From Ferrimonas balearica DSM 9799 (GTDB taxonomy: Bacteria > Pseudomonadota > Gammaproteobacteria > Enterobacterales > Shewanellaceae), in NCBI RefSeq assembly GCF_000148645.1, contig NC_014541.1, positions 4,053,139 to 4,117,138 of the forward strand: a stretch of 64,000 nucleotides of DNA, given 5' to 3'. Below the pieces are notes generated by a model. That model was not told the origin of the DNA. It ran no database searches and worked only from the letters and a program-made list of their open reading frames with translations. Both the position numbers and the translations under genes were made by a program. This document shows positions 45,668 to 54,492 of this stretch, piece after piece; within the stretch, counting starts at the first letter, position 1; every line of letters begins with the position of its first letter.

Positions 45668-45681
45668 TGTGGTTTACCACA
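45668..45681. promoter_or_regulatory. Palindrome copy 2, candidate activator site of psrA
   Basis: TGTGGTTTACCACA is identical to the core of copy 1. A possible -10 (TATCTC, 45707-45712) would put its centre near -44, close to the usual class II activator position. The response regulator next door is the natural candidate protein. Confidence 0.6.
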
Positions 45682-45792
45682 ATGTCCGCCTCCCACCCCC
45701 TTTGGGTATCTCTAGTGACGAATCCGGTGGCAGCGCCACCATCGCAATCGTCAGCGCCCGGCACGGAGCCGGGCTGAACAAGGGGAATCACG

Positions 45793-48072
45793 ATGAAACT
45801 CGATCGGCGAACGTTCATCAAAGGGGCCGGTGCCAGTACCGCCGGCTGCGCCCTGGCCACCATCCTGCCGGGCAGCGTCGGGGCGATGGAGCCCGGTGCA
45901 CTGAATGCCAAGGGCGAGGAGATCGCCAGCATCTGTGAAATGTGCTCCACCCGTTGCCCCATCTCCGCCCGGGTGGTGGGAGAGAAAGCGGTGTCCATTC
46001 TCGGCAACGCCAAGGCCAAGTCCTTTGGTGGCGCCGTGTGTGCCCGCGGTGGCGCCGGTCACAGCCTGCTGTACGACAAGCAGCGCATCGTGAAGCCCCT
46101 CAAGCGCACCGGCGCCCGGGGCGAAGGCAAGTGGCAGGAGATCGAGTGGAGTGAGGCCTACCAGCTGATCAGCGACAACCTCAACCGCATCAAGGCTGAG
46201 CACGGCCCGGAAGCGGTGGCGTTCTCCTCCAAGTCCGGTTCCCTGTCCGGCCACCTGTTCCATCTGGCCAAAGCGTTTGGCAGCCCGAACACCTTTACCC
46301 ACGCCACCACCTGCCCGGGGGGTTACGTGATCGCCGCCAAGGCGATGTTCGGTGGCAAGATCAAGCGTGACCTCGGCAACTCCAAGTACATCATCAACTT
46401 CGGCCACAACCTGTACGAAGGGATCAACATGTCGGAAACCCGCGGCATGATGAAAGCCCAGATGGACAAGGGTGCCAAGCTGGTGGTGTTTGAGCCGCGC
46501 TTCTCCATCGTTGCCGACAAGGCAGACGAGTGGTTCGCCATCAAGCCCGGTACCGACGTCACCGTGGCACTGGCACTCTGTAACGTCCTGATCGAAGACA
46601 ACCTGTACGACAAGGCGTTCGTGGCTCAGTACGTGGAAGGGTTCGAAGAGTTTGCCGCCGAGGTGAAAGCCTACACCCCGGAATGGGCTGAACGGATCAG
46701 CGACGTACCCGCCGCCGACATCCGTCGTATCGCGCACGAATACGCCGCTGCGGCGCCGCACGCCGTGGTGGATTTCGGCCACCGCGCCTCCTTCACTACC
46801 GAAGAGTTCGAACTGCGCCGCGCCCTGTACGCTGCCAACGTCCTGATCGGCAACATCGAGAAGAAGGGTGGCCTCTACTTTGGCAAGAAAGCCAAAACCT
46901 ACAACAAGCTGGCCGGCGCTGATGTCACCCCCAGCCTGGGTAAACCGGGTGTGGAAGGGATGCCGAAAGCGACCGCCAAGCGCATCGACCAGGTGGATGA
47001 GCAGTTCGCCATGTGCTGGTCCTCCGGCGGCATCTACCAAACCGTGCTGGACGCCACCCTGCAGGGCGTGCCCTACCACCTCAAAGGTTGGGTGATCAGC
47101 CGCTCCAACCCGATGCAGACCATGACCGACCGCAAGCGCGTGGTAGAAGCCCTCAACAAGCTCGACTTCGTGGTGGCCTGTGACGTCTACATCAGTGAAA
47201 CCGCCGCCTACGCCGACGTGATCCTGCCGGAGTGCACCTACCTGGAGCGCGACGAAGAGATCAGCGATAAGTCCGGCAAGAGCCCGGCCTACTACGTGCG
47301 CCAACAAGTGGTGGATGTGCTGGGCGACGCCAAACCGTCCTGGCAGATCTGGAAGGAGCTGGGCGATGCCCTGGGTCTGGGCCAGTTCTTCCCCTGGGAC
47401 AACATGGACGCGCTGCAGATGGTGCAGGTGAAGGGCGATGCCCAGTGGCTGAACACCATCAAGACCGAAGGCTTTGTCAGCTACGGCGTACCGCTGATGC
47501 TGCGGGAAGCGAAGATGGTCAGCAAATTTGTGGAGAGCTACCCGGATGCCCGCACCCCGGACGCCGATGGCACCTACGCCAGCGCCCTGACCTTCAAAAC
47601 CCCCAGCGGCAAGATCGAGCTGACCTCCGCCAAGGTGGAAGCGATGGCCCCGGGCCGTGGCGTGATTCGTTACCGTGAAGTGCGGATGAAGAAAGCCGAC
47701 GAGCTGTTCTTTATCCAGGGCAAAGTGGCCATCCACACCAACGGCGCCACCCACAACATCCCGATGCTGGCCAACCTGATGTCCGACAACGCGGTGTGGA
47801 TCCACCCGCTGACCGCATCGCAGCTGGGCATCGAAAATGGCGATCCCATCCGCCTCCACAACGACACCGGCAGCGAAGAGGGCCACGCCCTGCTGACCCC
47901 GGGCATCCGCCCTGACACCGTGTTTGCCTACATGGGCTTTGGTTCCAAGAACAAGGAGCTGGCACGGGCCACCGGACGCGGCGTGCACTGCGGCAACCTG
48001 CTGCCCCACGTCACCTCACCGGTGACCGGGATGAACCTGCACACCACCGGCGTCAAGATCAGCAAGCGTTAA
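45793..48072 (+). CDS. psrA: Thiosulfate/polysulfide reductase molybdopterin subunit
   Basis: 759 residues with Tat signal RRTFIK. [4Fe-4S] ligands are C48, C51, C55 and C83, and the Mo ligand is probably C174 in HATTCPGG. Length and motifs fit PsrA/PhsA, shorter than ArrA or TtrA. The partner is an NrfD-type anchor, as in Wolinella and Shewanella psrABC. The Shewanella enzyme is reported to serve both thiosulfate and polysulfide, so the substrate is left open. AGGGGAA precedes ATG 45793. Confidence 0.88.
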   Translation: MKLDRRTFIKGAGASTAGCALATILPGSVGAMEPGALNAKGEEIASICEMCSTRCPISARVVGEKAVSILGNAKAKSFGGAVCARGGAGHSLLYDKQRIVKPLKRTGARGEGKWQEIEWSEAYQLISDNLNRIKAEHGPEAVAFSSKSGSLSGHLFHLAKAFGSPNTFTHATTCPGGYVIAAKAMFGGKIKRDLGNSKYIINFGHNLYEGINMSETRGMMKAQMDKGAKLVVFEPRFSIVADKADEWFAIKPGTDVTVALALCNVLIEDNLYDKAFVAQYVEGFEEFAAEVKAYTPEWAERISDVPAADIRRIAHEYAAAAPHAVVDFGHRASFTTEEFELRRALYAANVLIGNIEKKGGLYFGKKAKTYNKLAGADVTPSLGKPGVEGMPKATAKRIDQVDEQFAMCWSSGGIYQTVLDATLQGVPYHLKGWVISRSNPMQTMTDRKRVVEALNKLDFVVACDVYISETAAYADVILPECTYLERDEEISDKSGKSPAYYVRQQVVDVLGDAKPSWQIWKELGDALGLGQFFPWDNMDALQMVQVKGDAQWLNTIKTEGFVSYGVPLMLREAKMVSKFVESYPDARTPDADGTYASALTFKTPSGKIELTSAKVEAMAPGRGVIRYREVRMKKADELFFIQGKVAIHTNGATHNIPMLANLMSDNAVWIHPLTASQLGIENGDPIRLHNDTGSEEGHALLTPGIRPDTVFAYMGFGSKNKELARATGRGVHCGNLLPHVTSPVTGMNLHTTGVKISKR

Positions 48073-48084
48073 TCGGAGATGGCT

Positions 48085-48657
48085 ATGAACAAGCGTTATG
48101 TAATGGTGCACGACGAGAATAAGTGCATCGGCTGTCAGGCCTGCAACGTGGCCTGCCGCAGCGAAAACCAGGTGCCGGAAGGGGTGACCCGCATTCAGGT
48201 CCGCATCGAAGGGCCCCACGGCAACTTCCCGCACCTGCACTTTAAGTACAACCGGGTCTCCTGCGAACAGTGTGAAAACGCGCCCTGTGTGCATGTCTGC
48301 CCGACCGGCGCCGCCTACGTGGGCGAAGACGGCATCGTCTCCATCAAGGAAGACAAGTGTGTGGGCTGTCTCTACTGCGTCGCCGCCTGCCCCTACAAAG
48401 TGCGCTTTATCAACCCGGAAACCCGGGTACCGGACAAGTGCAACTTCTGTAAGGACACCCGTCTGGCCCGTGGCGAACAACCGGCGTGCGTCAGCGTCTG
48501 CCCGACCCAGGCCCTGACCTTTGGCGACGCCAACGACCCCAACAGCCCGGTACGCGAGCTGCTGGACACCACCATCAACTTCCAGAACAAGGCTCACCTG
48601 GGCACGCAGCCTCGGGTCTACCGCATTCCTGGCCGTAAAGGAGGGATCTCCGCATGA
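48085..48657 (+). CDS. psrB: Sulfur reductase iron-sulfur subunit
   Basis: 190 residues with four ferredoxin-like cysteine groups ([59 protein letters not shown]). It passes electrons from the membrane subunit to PsrA. ATG 48085 is preferred because GGAG ends 6 nt upstream. ATG 48079 touches the GGAG. Its end overlaps psrC (ATGA). Confidence 0.92.
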   Translation: MNKRYVMVHDENKCIGCQACNVACRSENQVPEGVTRIQVRIEGPHGNFPHLHFKYNRVSCEQCENAPCVHVCPTGAAYVGEDGIVSIKEDKCVGCLYCVAACPYKVRFINPETRVPDKCNFCKDTRLARGEQPACVSVCPTQALTFGDANDPNSPVRELLDTTINFQNKAHLGTQPRVYRIPGRKGGISA

Positions 48658-49601
48658 ACAATATCTGGGGCGACATGGCGCAATACGATCCCGTCGTTTG
48701 GAACTGGATCATCGCTGTATACCTGTTTATGGCGGGCCTCTCTGCCGGCAGCCTGCTGGTGGCCATCGGTCTGCGTTGGTACAAGGAGAAGCGCGGTTTG
48801 CCGGTGGAAGGTCTGCCGGTGATCAAAGCGTCGGCACTGATTGGCCCACTGGCGATCTGTGCCGGTATGGGACTGCTGGTGCTGGACCTGACCAAACCGT
48901 TCCACTTCTACCTCATCCTGATCAACTACAACCTCACCTCGGTGATGGCCTGGGGTGTGATCGCCCTGCTGGTCTACATCCCGCTGGTGTTCGTTTACGC
49001 CGCCCTGGTGTTTGAACGTCCGCTGGTGGAGAAGGTGCCGGCCCTGGCCGGGATGCTGAAGGTGGCCCGCACCCTCGAAGGCACCCTGCTGAAGGTGATC
49101 TTCGCACTGGCCCTGGCGGTTGGGGTGTACACCGGCTTCCTGCTGTCGGCGATGATCAGCTACCCGATCCTCAACACCGCAGTGCTGCCCGCCCTGTTCC
49201 TGGCCTCGGCCCTGAGCGTGGGTTCGGCCGGTAACATCCTGGTGGCCACCCTGTTCTTCAACAAGAAGGCCTCCGACTGTATCGAACAGGTGCACCGCAT
49301 CGAGTACCCGGTGGCCTTTAACGAAGCGCTCTGCCTGGTGCTGCTGTTTGTTGGCCTGAACTTCTCCGGTCCGGCTGCGCAAGCCGCCACCGCCGCCATC
49401 ACCACCGGCACCTGGGCCAGCGTGTTCTGGATTGGCGTGGTGGGTCTGGGCCTGGCGGTACCGGTACTGGCGAGTGTCTTTACCCCGGCCAAGCTGAAGC
49501 ACAGCCGCGGCTTCCTGATTGCGGTGTCCTGCTGCACCATCATCGGTGTGCTGTCACTGCGTCACTTCGTGGTGTACGCCGGACAGAGCTACATCAGCTG
49601 A
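48654..49601 (+). CDS. psrC: NrfD/PsrC-type quinol-oxidising membrane subunit
   Basis: 315 residues with about eight membrane helices and no heme-binding pattern, as in NrfD/PsrC. It oxidises quinol and delivers electrons to PsrB. The N-terminus ([21 protein letters not shown]) and [20 protein letters not shown] are typical. It overlaps psrB by 4 nt. No gene for a PsrD/TorD-type chaperone follows before the terminator. Confidence 0.92.
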   Translation: MNNIWGDMAQYDPVVWNWIIAVYLFMAGLSAGSLLVAIGLRWYKEKRGLPVEGLPVIKASALIGPLAICAGMGLLVLDLTKPFHFYLILINYNLTSVMAWGVIALLVYIPLVFVYAALVFERPLVEKVPALAGMLKVARTLEGTLLKVIFALALAVGVYTGFLLSAMISYPILNTAVLPALFLASALSVGSAGNILVATLFFNKKASDCIEQVHRIEYPVAFNEALCLVLLFVGLNFSGPAAQAATAAITTGTWASVFWIGVVGLGLAVPVLASVFTPAKLKHSRGFLIAVSCCTIIGVLSLRHFVVYAGQSYIS

Positions 49602-49626
49602 ATCCGCCCCTCCCCTGAGGCAACCC

Positions 49627-49654
49627 AAAGCCCCCGCTTAAGCGGGGGTTTTTT
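49627..49654 (+). terminator. Intrinsic terminator after psrABC
   Basis: The stem CCCCCGCTT/AAGCGGGGG is preceded by AAAG and followed by TTTTTT. It isolates the AT-rich module downstream from the psr transcript. Confidence 0.93.
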
Positions 49655-49865
49655 CGTTGATGCAAACACCGAGATCCTGATTGTAAGAACCGCTGAATAA
49701 TTACACTGCCAATACAAATTTCCTAAGTGCTCACCTATTCCTCGTCATGCTCACCATGATAGAAAAGAGTTCCGAAACCACTTCGCGTTTTATAAAAGGA
49801 AGCTGTCGCGAGTAGTCGGATAACTAAGACTAACCTTAAGTAATATTTGATAAGGAACATTGATT
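49655..49865 (+). promoter_or_regulatory. AT-rich upstream region of the peptide gene
   Basis: About 210 bases with abruptly lower G+C than psrC. Possible -10 elements are TATAAA (about 49794) and TAATAT (about 49841), neither with a clear -35. AAGGA at 49852-49856 is the ribosome binding site of the peptide gene, with 9 nt spacing. A 22-codon frame at 49747-49815 has no ribosome binding site and is not called. Confidence 0.4.
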
Positions 49866-49967
49866 ATGAAAGAGCTCAATCAACAAGAACTGCTGGAAGT
49901 TAATGGCGGAGTGATCCCACTGCTTATCGGCTTGGCAGCACTGCTTTATTCTGCTGAGGCACATTAA
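49866..49967 (+). CDS. Double-glycine-leader peptide (bacteriocin/pheromone-like precursor)
   Basis: A 33-residue precursor missed by ordinary ORF length cut-offs. The leader MKELNQQELLEVNGG matches the double-glycine consensus LSxxELxxIxGG at the key places: L-12, E-8, L-7, V-4, G-2, G-1. The predicted core VIPLLIGLAALLYSAEAH is 18 residues, strongly hydrophobic with a polar SAEAH tail, and has no Cys, so no disulfide or lanthionine ring is possible. A good ribosome binding site (AAGGA) supports translation. It is followed by a hairpin terminator and an ABC transporter. Known double-glycine leaders are removed by C39 peptidase transporters, and none is in this window. Function is unknown: toxin, signal or transporter-linked peptide. 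Confidence 0.72.
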   Translation: MKELNQQELLEVNGGVIPLLIGLAALLYSAEAH

Positions 49968-49976
49968 CTTGACAGT

Positions 49977-50005
49977 GGCAGGAAGGAGTTTTCTTCCTGC
50001 CTTTT
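49977..50005 (+). terminator. Terminator/attenuator between peptide and ABC genes
   Basis: GGCAGGAAG/CTTCCTGCC, a 9-bp perfect stem with loop GAGTTTT, followed by TTTT. It ends only 5 nt before the ATPase ATG, so transcripts would mostly stop after the peptide gene and only read-through would express the transporter. The AAGGAG inside the stem is too far (about 22 nt) to serve the ATPase start. Confidence 0.8.
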
Positions 50006-50010
50006 AGAAA

Positions 50011-50583
50011 ATGATAAAAGTTGAAAACCTCCTCTACTCAATCGGCTCCAACACCATAATTAAAAATCTAAGCCTTGAATTTGGTCATGGGGATACACTC
50101 GTTACTGGCCCCAATGGATGTGGGAAAACCACATTACTTATGATCATTTGTGGCCTGATTAATCCAACACGCGGCTCTGTAACCGTTGATAAGGCGTTCC
50201 AGTCGGGAACACAAACATTTTCCCTATCTACTGAAGCCATCACTCCACCGCAGAACTTTACGGCCTCACAACTTCTATCGCTATTCAATCGGTATAATCA
50301 TGTTGACGCAGAAAGGCAATGTGAGCTCATTGATAAAACAGAGATGTGCCAATTTCTCAATTTCAATATTGGAGAGTTATCCACTGGCTCAAAAAAGAAG
50401 CTATCGTTGATTACCGCAATATCTAAACGATCAAAAATACTGCTGCTTGATGAACCTTTTAATGGGCTGGATAATGAAAGTCTCTTAGTATTTGAGTCAA
50501 CCCTTTCGGATGACACCCGAGGAAAAATCATTGTTGATCATAACAATAAATTGAAGATTAACAACACCTTCCATCTTGGCTGA
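50011..50583 (+). CDS. Compact ABC transporter ATP-binding protein
   Basis: 190 residues, short for an ABC ATPase. Walker A is GPNGCGKT (33-40), the signature is LSTGS (123-127) in place of LSGGQ, Walker B is KILLLDEPF (142-150) with GLD after it, and the switch histidine is H177 in IVDHN. The pattern resembles ATPases of ABC-2-type exporters and immunity transporters rather than C39 exporters. No strong ribosome binding site precedes ATG 50011. AT-rich, unlike the flanking genome. It overlaps the permease by 8 nt. Confidence 0.85.
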   Translation: MIKVENLLYSIGSNTIIKNLSLEFGHGDTLVTGPNGCGKTTLLMIICGLINPTRGSVTVDKAFQSGTQTFSLSTEAITPPQNFTASQLLSLFNRYNHVDAERQCELIDKTEMCQFLNFNIGELSTGSKKKLSLITAISKRSKILLLDEPFNGLDNESLLVFESTLSDDTRGKIIVDHNNKLKINNTFHLG

Positions 50584-51394
50584 GCATTCATCAGTGGTAA
50601 ACTACATATCTAAATCGAGAAGGAAACCAAATATAAAACCAGACTCTGGTTCCTTAGCTATATTTTTGACCATTATCCTTATTTCCCCATTGGTAATGTT
50701 CTTTATCCCTGTACCTGGTTATATAATTCTGTCCGAAAACCAAATCCATACAAAAATAATATGCATTGCCGTCTATATAGCATTCGGGTTTGGAGAGTCG
50801 GTTTATTATCTATCGAGCTGGAACAGAGAAGAGATAATCTACTTCGTATACAGCTACGGAAAGCGTAGAACCGCAATCAAATTTGCCATAACGTTTTTTA
50901 GCCAAGGTTTAATATATCATTTCATCGTTCTCTCACCATTTTTTGTCGATTCAAGCATAGAAATGAATCCAGTATACATTTCACTGGCCTACCTCGGACT
51001 TCTAGTGATTTTGCTAATCAACTTAAACTTAAAAATACGCGGATTTAATATATCATTTAAGATTGATTATTTATCAATAAAACTACTTCTGATAGGTTTA
51101 TCATCGGATATGATTCCCAGTGCAGTCGCTTTGGTTACTGCGTCCATAATATACCTATGGATAAAATCAGCGATTCCCATCAATGAGATGTATGCTTTTT
51201 ATGCCCTGTTTATTTCAATAGTCAACCTTTTACTCGTGATATCGATAATAAGAAAAATGAAAAGTAATCTTAACGCTCACCGCCATTTCATCAATGTAAC
51301 AAATCCTTTTCTGTTCAAGAAAATCATGCTTTGTCATAAAGTATTGAGTTTCTCGCTATTTTCTATCTTTATCCTAGTCATCCAGATTATTTGA
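50576..51394 (+). CDS. ABC transporter permease-like membrane protein
   Basis: 272 residues if it starts at TTG 50576. A GTG within the first eight codons is an alternative. About seven hydrophobic segments are visible (near 27-52, 61-82, 102-124, 134-152, 169-195, 203-225 and 256-272), with basic loops between. I recognise no family motif. It is inferred to be the ABC-2-like permease of the preceding ATPase because the genes overlap. Strong AT bias and many ATA and AAA codons mark it as foreign to this genome. No terminator is obvious after it. Confidence 0.75.
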   Translation: MAEHSSVVNYISKSRRKPNIKPDSGSLAIFLTIILISPLVMFFIPVPGYIILSENQIHTKIICIAVYIAFGFGESVYYLSSWNREEIIYFVYSYGKRRTAIKFAITFFSQGLIYHFIVLSPFFVDSSIEMNPVYISLAYLGLLVILLINLNLKIRGFNISFKIDYLSIKLLLIGLSSDMIPSAVALVTASIIYLWIKSAIPINEMYAFYALFISIVNLLLVISIIRKMKSNLNAHRHFINVTNPFLFKKIMLCHKVLSFSLFSIFILVIQII

Positions 51395-52023
51395 CGTTTT
51401 GCGTAGTAACACCATCCCCTTGCATTGGCTCTGGCCCCTCGCCGGCAGCCCCATGAACGGCACCGGATGACTGCGGCGCTTCGTGATGTACGCCCTACAA
51501 TCCGACACTCTCTGGTCCTCCCCCTCTCCTTGCGATCGCCACTTCCCCGCGGAGGCCGTTCTTATATTCCTACTCAAGAATAAAACGCGAATATTCAGAC
51601 AAATAGAGAATAAAGCGATTGATTATTCCAATTATTTACCTTAATTATTATCAATGTGTCATTAACCCGTCATACAAATCATAAGCTTACGATTTTCCCA
51701 CAGTAACATTAACGTGACTTAAATTAGGATTGGTTAAACAAGATCATTCTGTTGAATAAATTCAAAAAAACTGACAAAAAGCCTCATGCCAAGGGCTACA
51801 GCGCGGCGCAATGCCACTTCATCAAGTCAGTAAAAGCATCAGATTCAAAAATAATATTGTCAAATAATATCAGCAGATTAACCGCGAGAAGATTATTCTC
51901 ATTTTTCACCTTCCCAACGTTAAATAAGGCGTCATATATTGATCATAATCAATAGCGAAAAATCATCGTCTTAGTCGCTCTGCTTTACTTGTTTTTGGAG
52001 GCATCCAAGCCAAGGAGAGCATT
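51395..52023. other. Intergenic region, mosaic base composition
   Basis: About 630 bases. The first 170 (51400-51570) are GC-rich again. The rest is AT-rich with short inverted repeats such as GAATAA-N9-TTATTC (about 51609-51629). A 67-codon frame at 51752-51955 begins with TTG and has no ribosome binding site. A minus-strand frame at 51374-51577 looks like chance coding. I call no gene. The promoter of the next gene presumably lies here, and AAGGAG precedes ATG 52024. Confidence 0.5.
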
Positions 52024-54273
52024 ATGAAAAAAAGCACGCTTTTTCCATCACTGATATGGGCCTCGCTGTTCCTCCCAACTCTGGCTCTGTCGCAACCGGT
52101 GCTCAGTCCAACCGGAGCCCCCATCCTGCTATCCGGTGGGGAGGGTGAACAAACCCCCGATCTGGACGCCACCTCAAAGACCAAGCTGGTCCGGCTGACC
52201 AACGGCGGCGCCTCAGATGGGCGCCTGATCACCGTCTTTGCCGATGGTTGGGGCAGCAGTGCATTCCCTGCCGGACATCGGGTGTATGACGTAAAAGCCG
52301 ACATCGAGCGACCGGCCCGCGACATCTTTGCCCGTTATTCGGATGACGATGGCCAAACCTGGTCAGACACCGTCAACCTGTCGCAAACCGCTGCGCTGAG
52401 CTCCATCGCCACGCTCTGGCAGGGTGAAGACAGCGCGATCGCGCCGTTCTACGGCGACTCCGACAAACCCAACATCTTCAACTCCGGCACCATGGTGGTG
52501 GTCAGTTGGGTCGATAAGTATTGCGATCCGGACCAGCAAGGCAGTGTCAGCTACATCGAGCGGGACTTTCGCGAGATCCCCTTCAGCTGTGTCTACAGCG
52601 TCCGCTCCATCGATGGCGGCGCCACATGGCAACCTGCCCAGCGCCTCACCTCCGGCATCCGGGATGCCAAACAGGACGTCAATCGTGGCAGCAGCAAAGC
52701 CTGGGTCATCACCTGGCAAGAGGACCCGGCCGGATTGCTGCTCGGTGAAGCCGAAGGGCCCGGTCACGGTGCCTCAGGCGCCATCGTCTCCCACGGCACA
52801 GACATCTGGTACAGCTCGATCAGCACCGCATTCCCGGAAGGGGGCAAGCTGTCAGATAGTCCCTTTGGCAAAGGGATGCCGTTCTCGCCGCCAAGCCGAA
52901 TCACCAACAACTGGACCAAGATGGAAGACAAGCGCAACGACGGCGACCCTATTCAGTCGGGGACCGAGGGCGCTTCCCGGGCCAATCTGGCTCTGGTCGG
53001 CGGTACCGTCGTCGTCGCCTATGAGGAGACCAAGGGCACCGAGGGGATCGACGAGGGGAAATACATCCGCTATCACAGCTTCCCCTTCAATCAGCCCCCC
53101 GCCAGCGTTGCCAATGCCTGCCTGAGTGAACTCAATGGCACCCCGCAGGATTGCCAGGATGACAACCTGCCCCCCAACGCCCAACTGCCTCAACGCATGG
53201 GCTGTATCCTCAGCGCACCGGAGCAGAACGGACGCCGGGTTCGCTTCCTGCCTCAAGCCAAACCGGGCCCTTCCGGCACCAAGTTGTTTATCTTCTGGAA
53301 GCAGGGTGAGTATGACCAGGGCGGCCCCTCCGACATCGTTGGACGACTGGCCACCGATTTTGCCGACCTGTCCAGCTTCCATCCGGCGCTGAACGTTGCT
53401 CCCGCCGATATCGTGGGCGGCTGCCTGATACGGGGTGAAGACGACGCCACCGAGCCGCTGCTGCAGGGCGCTTTTGCCAATGCACCCGCCATGAACCTGA
53501 GCCACGAGACCCCCCTTGGCGGTGATCTGGCCGCGCACAGCGACGACAATCCGATCGAGGATGCCCGCGCCCACCGGGGCTACATCCGCGGCGATACCCT
53601 GATCCTGGGCTACAGCTATACCCCCGATCTGGTGTTGGCACGCGCCACGGATCTGGAGCACTACAACTTCTGGATCCGGCGCTCGCTGGATGGTGGCCAC
53701 AGCTGGGAGGCCGCCAGGGACATCACTTCCGAGTTGATCCTGGCGTACGTCAATCAGCACCCGGACTACACCGCAATGGCCCAGATCGACGTCAAAGAGC
53801 CTCGCATCGTCAAAGCCCCCGGCAGCAGCCCGGTGGCCTGCCCGACCGGCGATCCTGACGACCCCAGCACCACCGACCCGTCATTGTGCAGCAACCCGGA
53901 AGGCTTCATCGTTGCCGGTGGTCTGGTGGAGAACACCTATGAACACCTCGGCGCAGGCCGGGAGTTGGAGCTGTTCGTGACTCGCTCTCTGGACGCGGGA
54001 GCCACTTACGAGACGCCGCTCATCTTCACGGCCGCCAACAGTGAGGATTATGAGTCGCAACTGCGGGTCAGCCCCGACCTGAGCCAGACTTACGTGGTCT
54101 GGAACAGCGCCACAGAGGCACAGGGCGTTAACGGTTACTTCGTCACCCTGGCACCCCAGGAACCGGCACCGCAACCGCGCCGCATCACCTCCTCGGGGAC
54201 TCTCGGCATGCTGGCACTGCTGATGTTGGGCCTGGTGCTGGCCATTATCCGTTTCAACTCAACGAAGCGGTGA
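52024..54273 (+). CDS. Asp-box (sialidase-like) secreted protein with C-terminal anchor segment
   Basis: 749 residues with a signal peptide (about 1-23). Four Asp-box-like repeats are visible (SDDDGQTW, SIDGGATW, SLDGGHSW, SLDAGATY), spaced through the protein as in sialidase-type beta-propellers. The C-terminus is SSGTLGMLALLMLGLVLAII then RFNSTKR: a Gly-containing start, a membrane helix and a basic tail, resembling GlyGly-CTERM or other C-terminal sorting signals (the type annotated as choice-of-anchor proteins). Probably displayed on or released from the cell surface. Substrate unknown. High G+C again, so it lies outside the AT-rich island. Confidence 0.75.
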   Translation: MKKSTLFPSLIWASLFLPTLALSQPVLSPTGAPILLSGGEGEQTPDLDATSKTKLVRLTNGGASDGRLITVFADGWGSSAFPAGHRVYDVKADIERPARDIFARYSDDDGQTWSDTVNLSQTAALSSIATLWQGEDSAIAPFYGDSDKPNIFNSGTMVVVSWVDKYCDPDQQGSVSYIERDFREIPFSCVYSVRSIDGGATWQPAQRLTSGIRDAKQDVNRGSSKAWVITWQEDPAGLLLGEAEGPGHGASGAIVSHGTDIWYSSISTAFPEGGKLSDSPFGKGMPFSPPSRITNNWTKMEDKRNDGDPIQSGTEGASRANLALVGGTVVVAYEETKGTEGIDEGKYIRYHSFPFNQPPASVANACLSELNGTPQDCQDDNLPPNAQLPQRMGCILSAPEQNGRRVRFLPQAKPGPSGTKLFIFWKQGEYDQGGPSDIVGRLATDFADLSSFHPALNVAPADIVGGCLIRGEDDATEPLLQGAFANAPAMNLSHETPLGGDLAAHSDDNPIEDARAHRGYIRGDTLILGYSYTPDLVLARATDLEHYNFWIRRSLDGGHSWEAARDITSELILAYVNQHPDYTAMAQIDVKEPRIVKAPGSSPVACPTGDPDDPSTTDPSLCSNPEGFIVAGGLVENTYEHLGAGRELELFVTRSLDAGATYETPLIFTAANSEDYESQLRVSPDLSQTYVVWNSATEAQGVNGYFVTLAPQEPAPQPRRITSSGTLGMLALLMLGLVLAIIRFNSTKR

Positions 54274-54282
54274 CAATCCACA

Positions 54283-54303
54283 GGGGGAGGCACCGCCTCC
54301 CCC
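54283..54303 (+). terminator. GC-rich hairpin after the Asp-box gene
   Basis: GGGGGAGGC/GCCTCCCCC with loop ACC, 10 nt after the stop. No T-run follows, so termination efficiency is uncertain. Confidence 0.55.
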
Positions 54304-54492
54304 CTTACGCCTGGCCATGCCAGCCATCCGGTTGATTATCTTCAGGCTCTGACTCCCCCCCAAAAAACGACAGCACGCCAGTTTACGGACACCCGGTTTC
54401 GACGCGCTTTGGCAGCGAAGTAATTGCTTGCCTTAATGGCCAAAATCCCTACAATCCGCCGCCTTCTCTTTGTCGTACTACTGAACGTTTTC

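Noticed and set aside
45694-45709. CACCCCCTTTGGGTAT before psrA as a NarP-like site
   Set aside because: It looks like the nap sites, but the two heptamers cannot both be aligned with a 2-nt gap, and both ends deviate from TAC...GTA.
49747-49815. 22-codon frame upstream of the double-glycine peptide gene
   Set aside because: No Shine-Dalgarno sequence, no leader-like motif, and it lies in the likely promoter region.
51374-51577. 67-codon minus-strand frame after the permease gene
   Set aside because: Crosses the end of the permease gene and a composition boundary, and its sequence looks like chance coding in a GC-rich patch.
51752-51955. 67-codon frame starting with TTG
   Set aside because: No ribosome binding site and no recognisable feature. 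It contains no double-glycine leader, so it is not a second peptide of the module.
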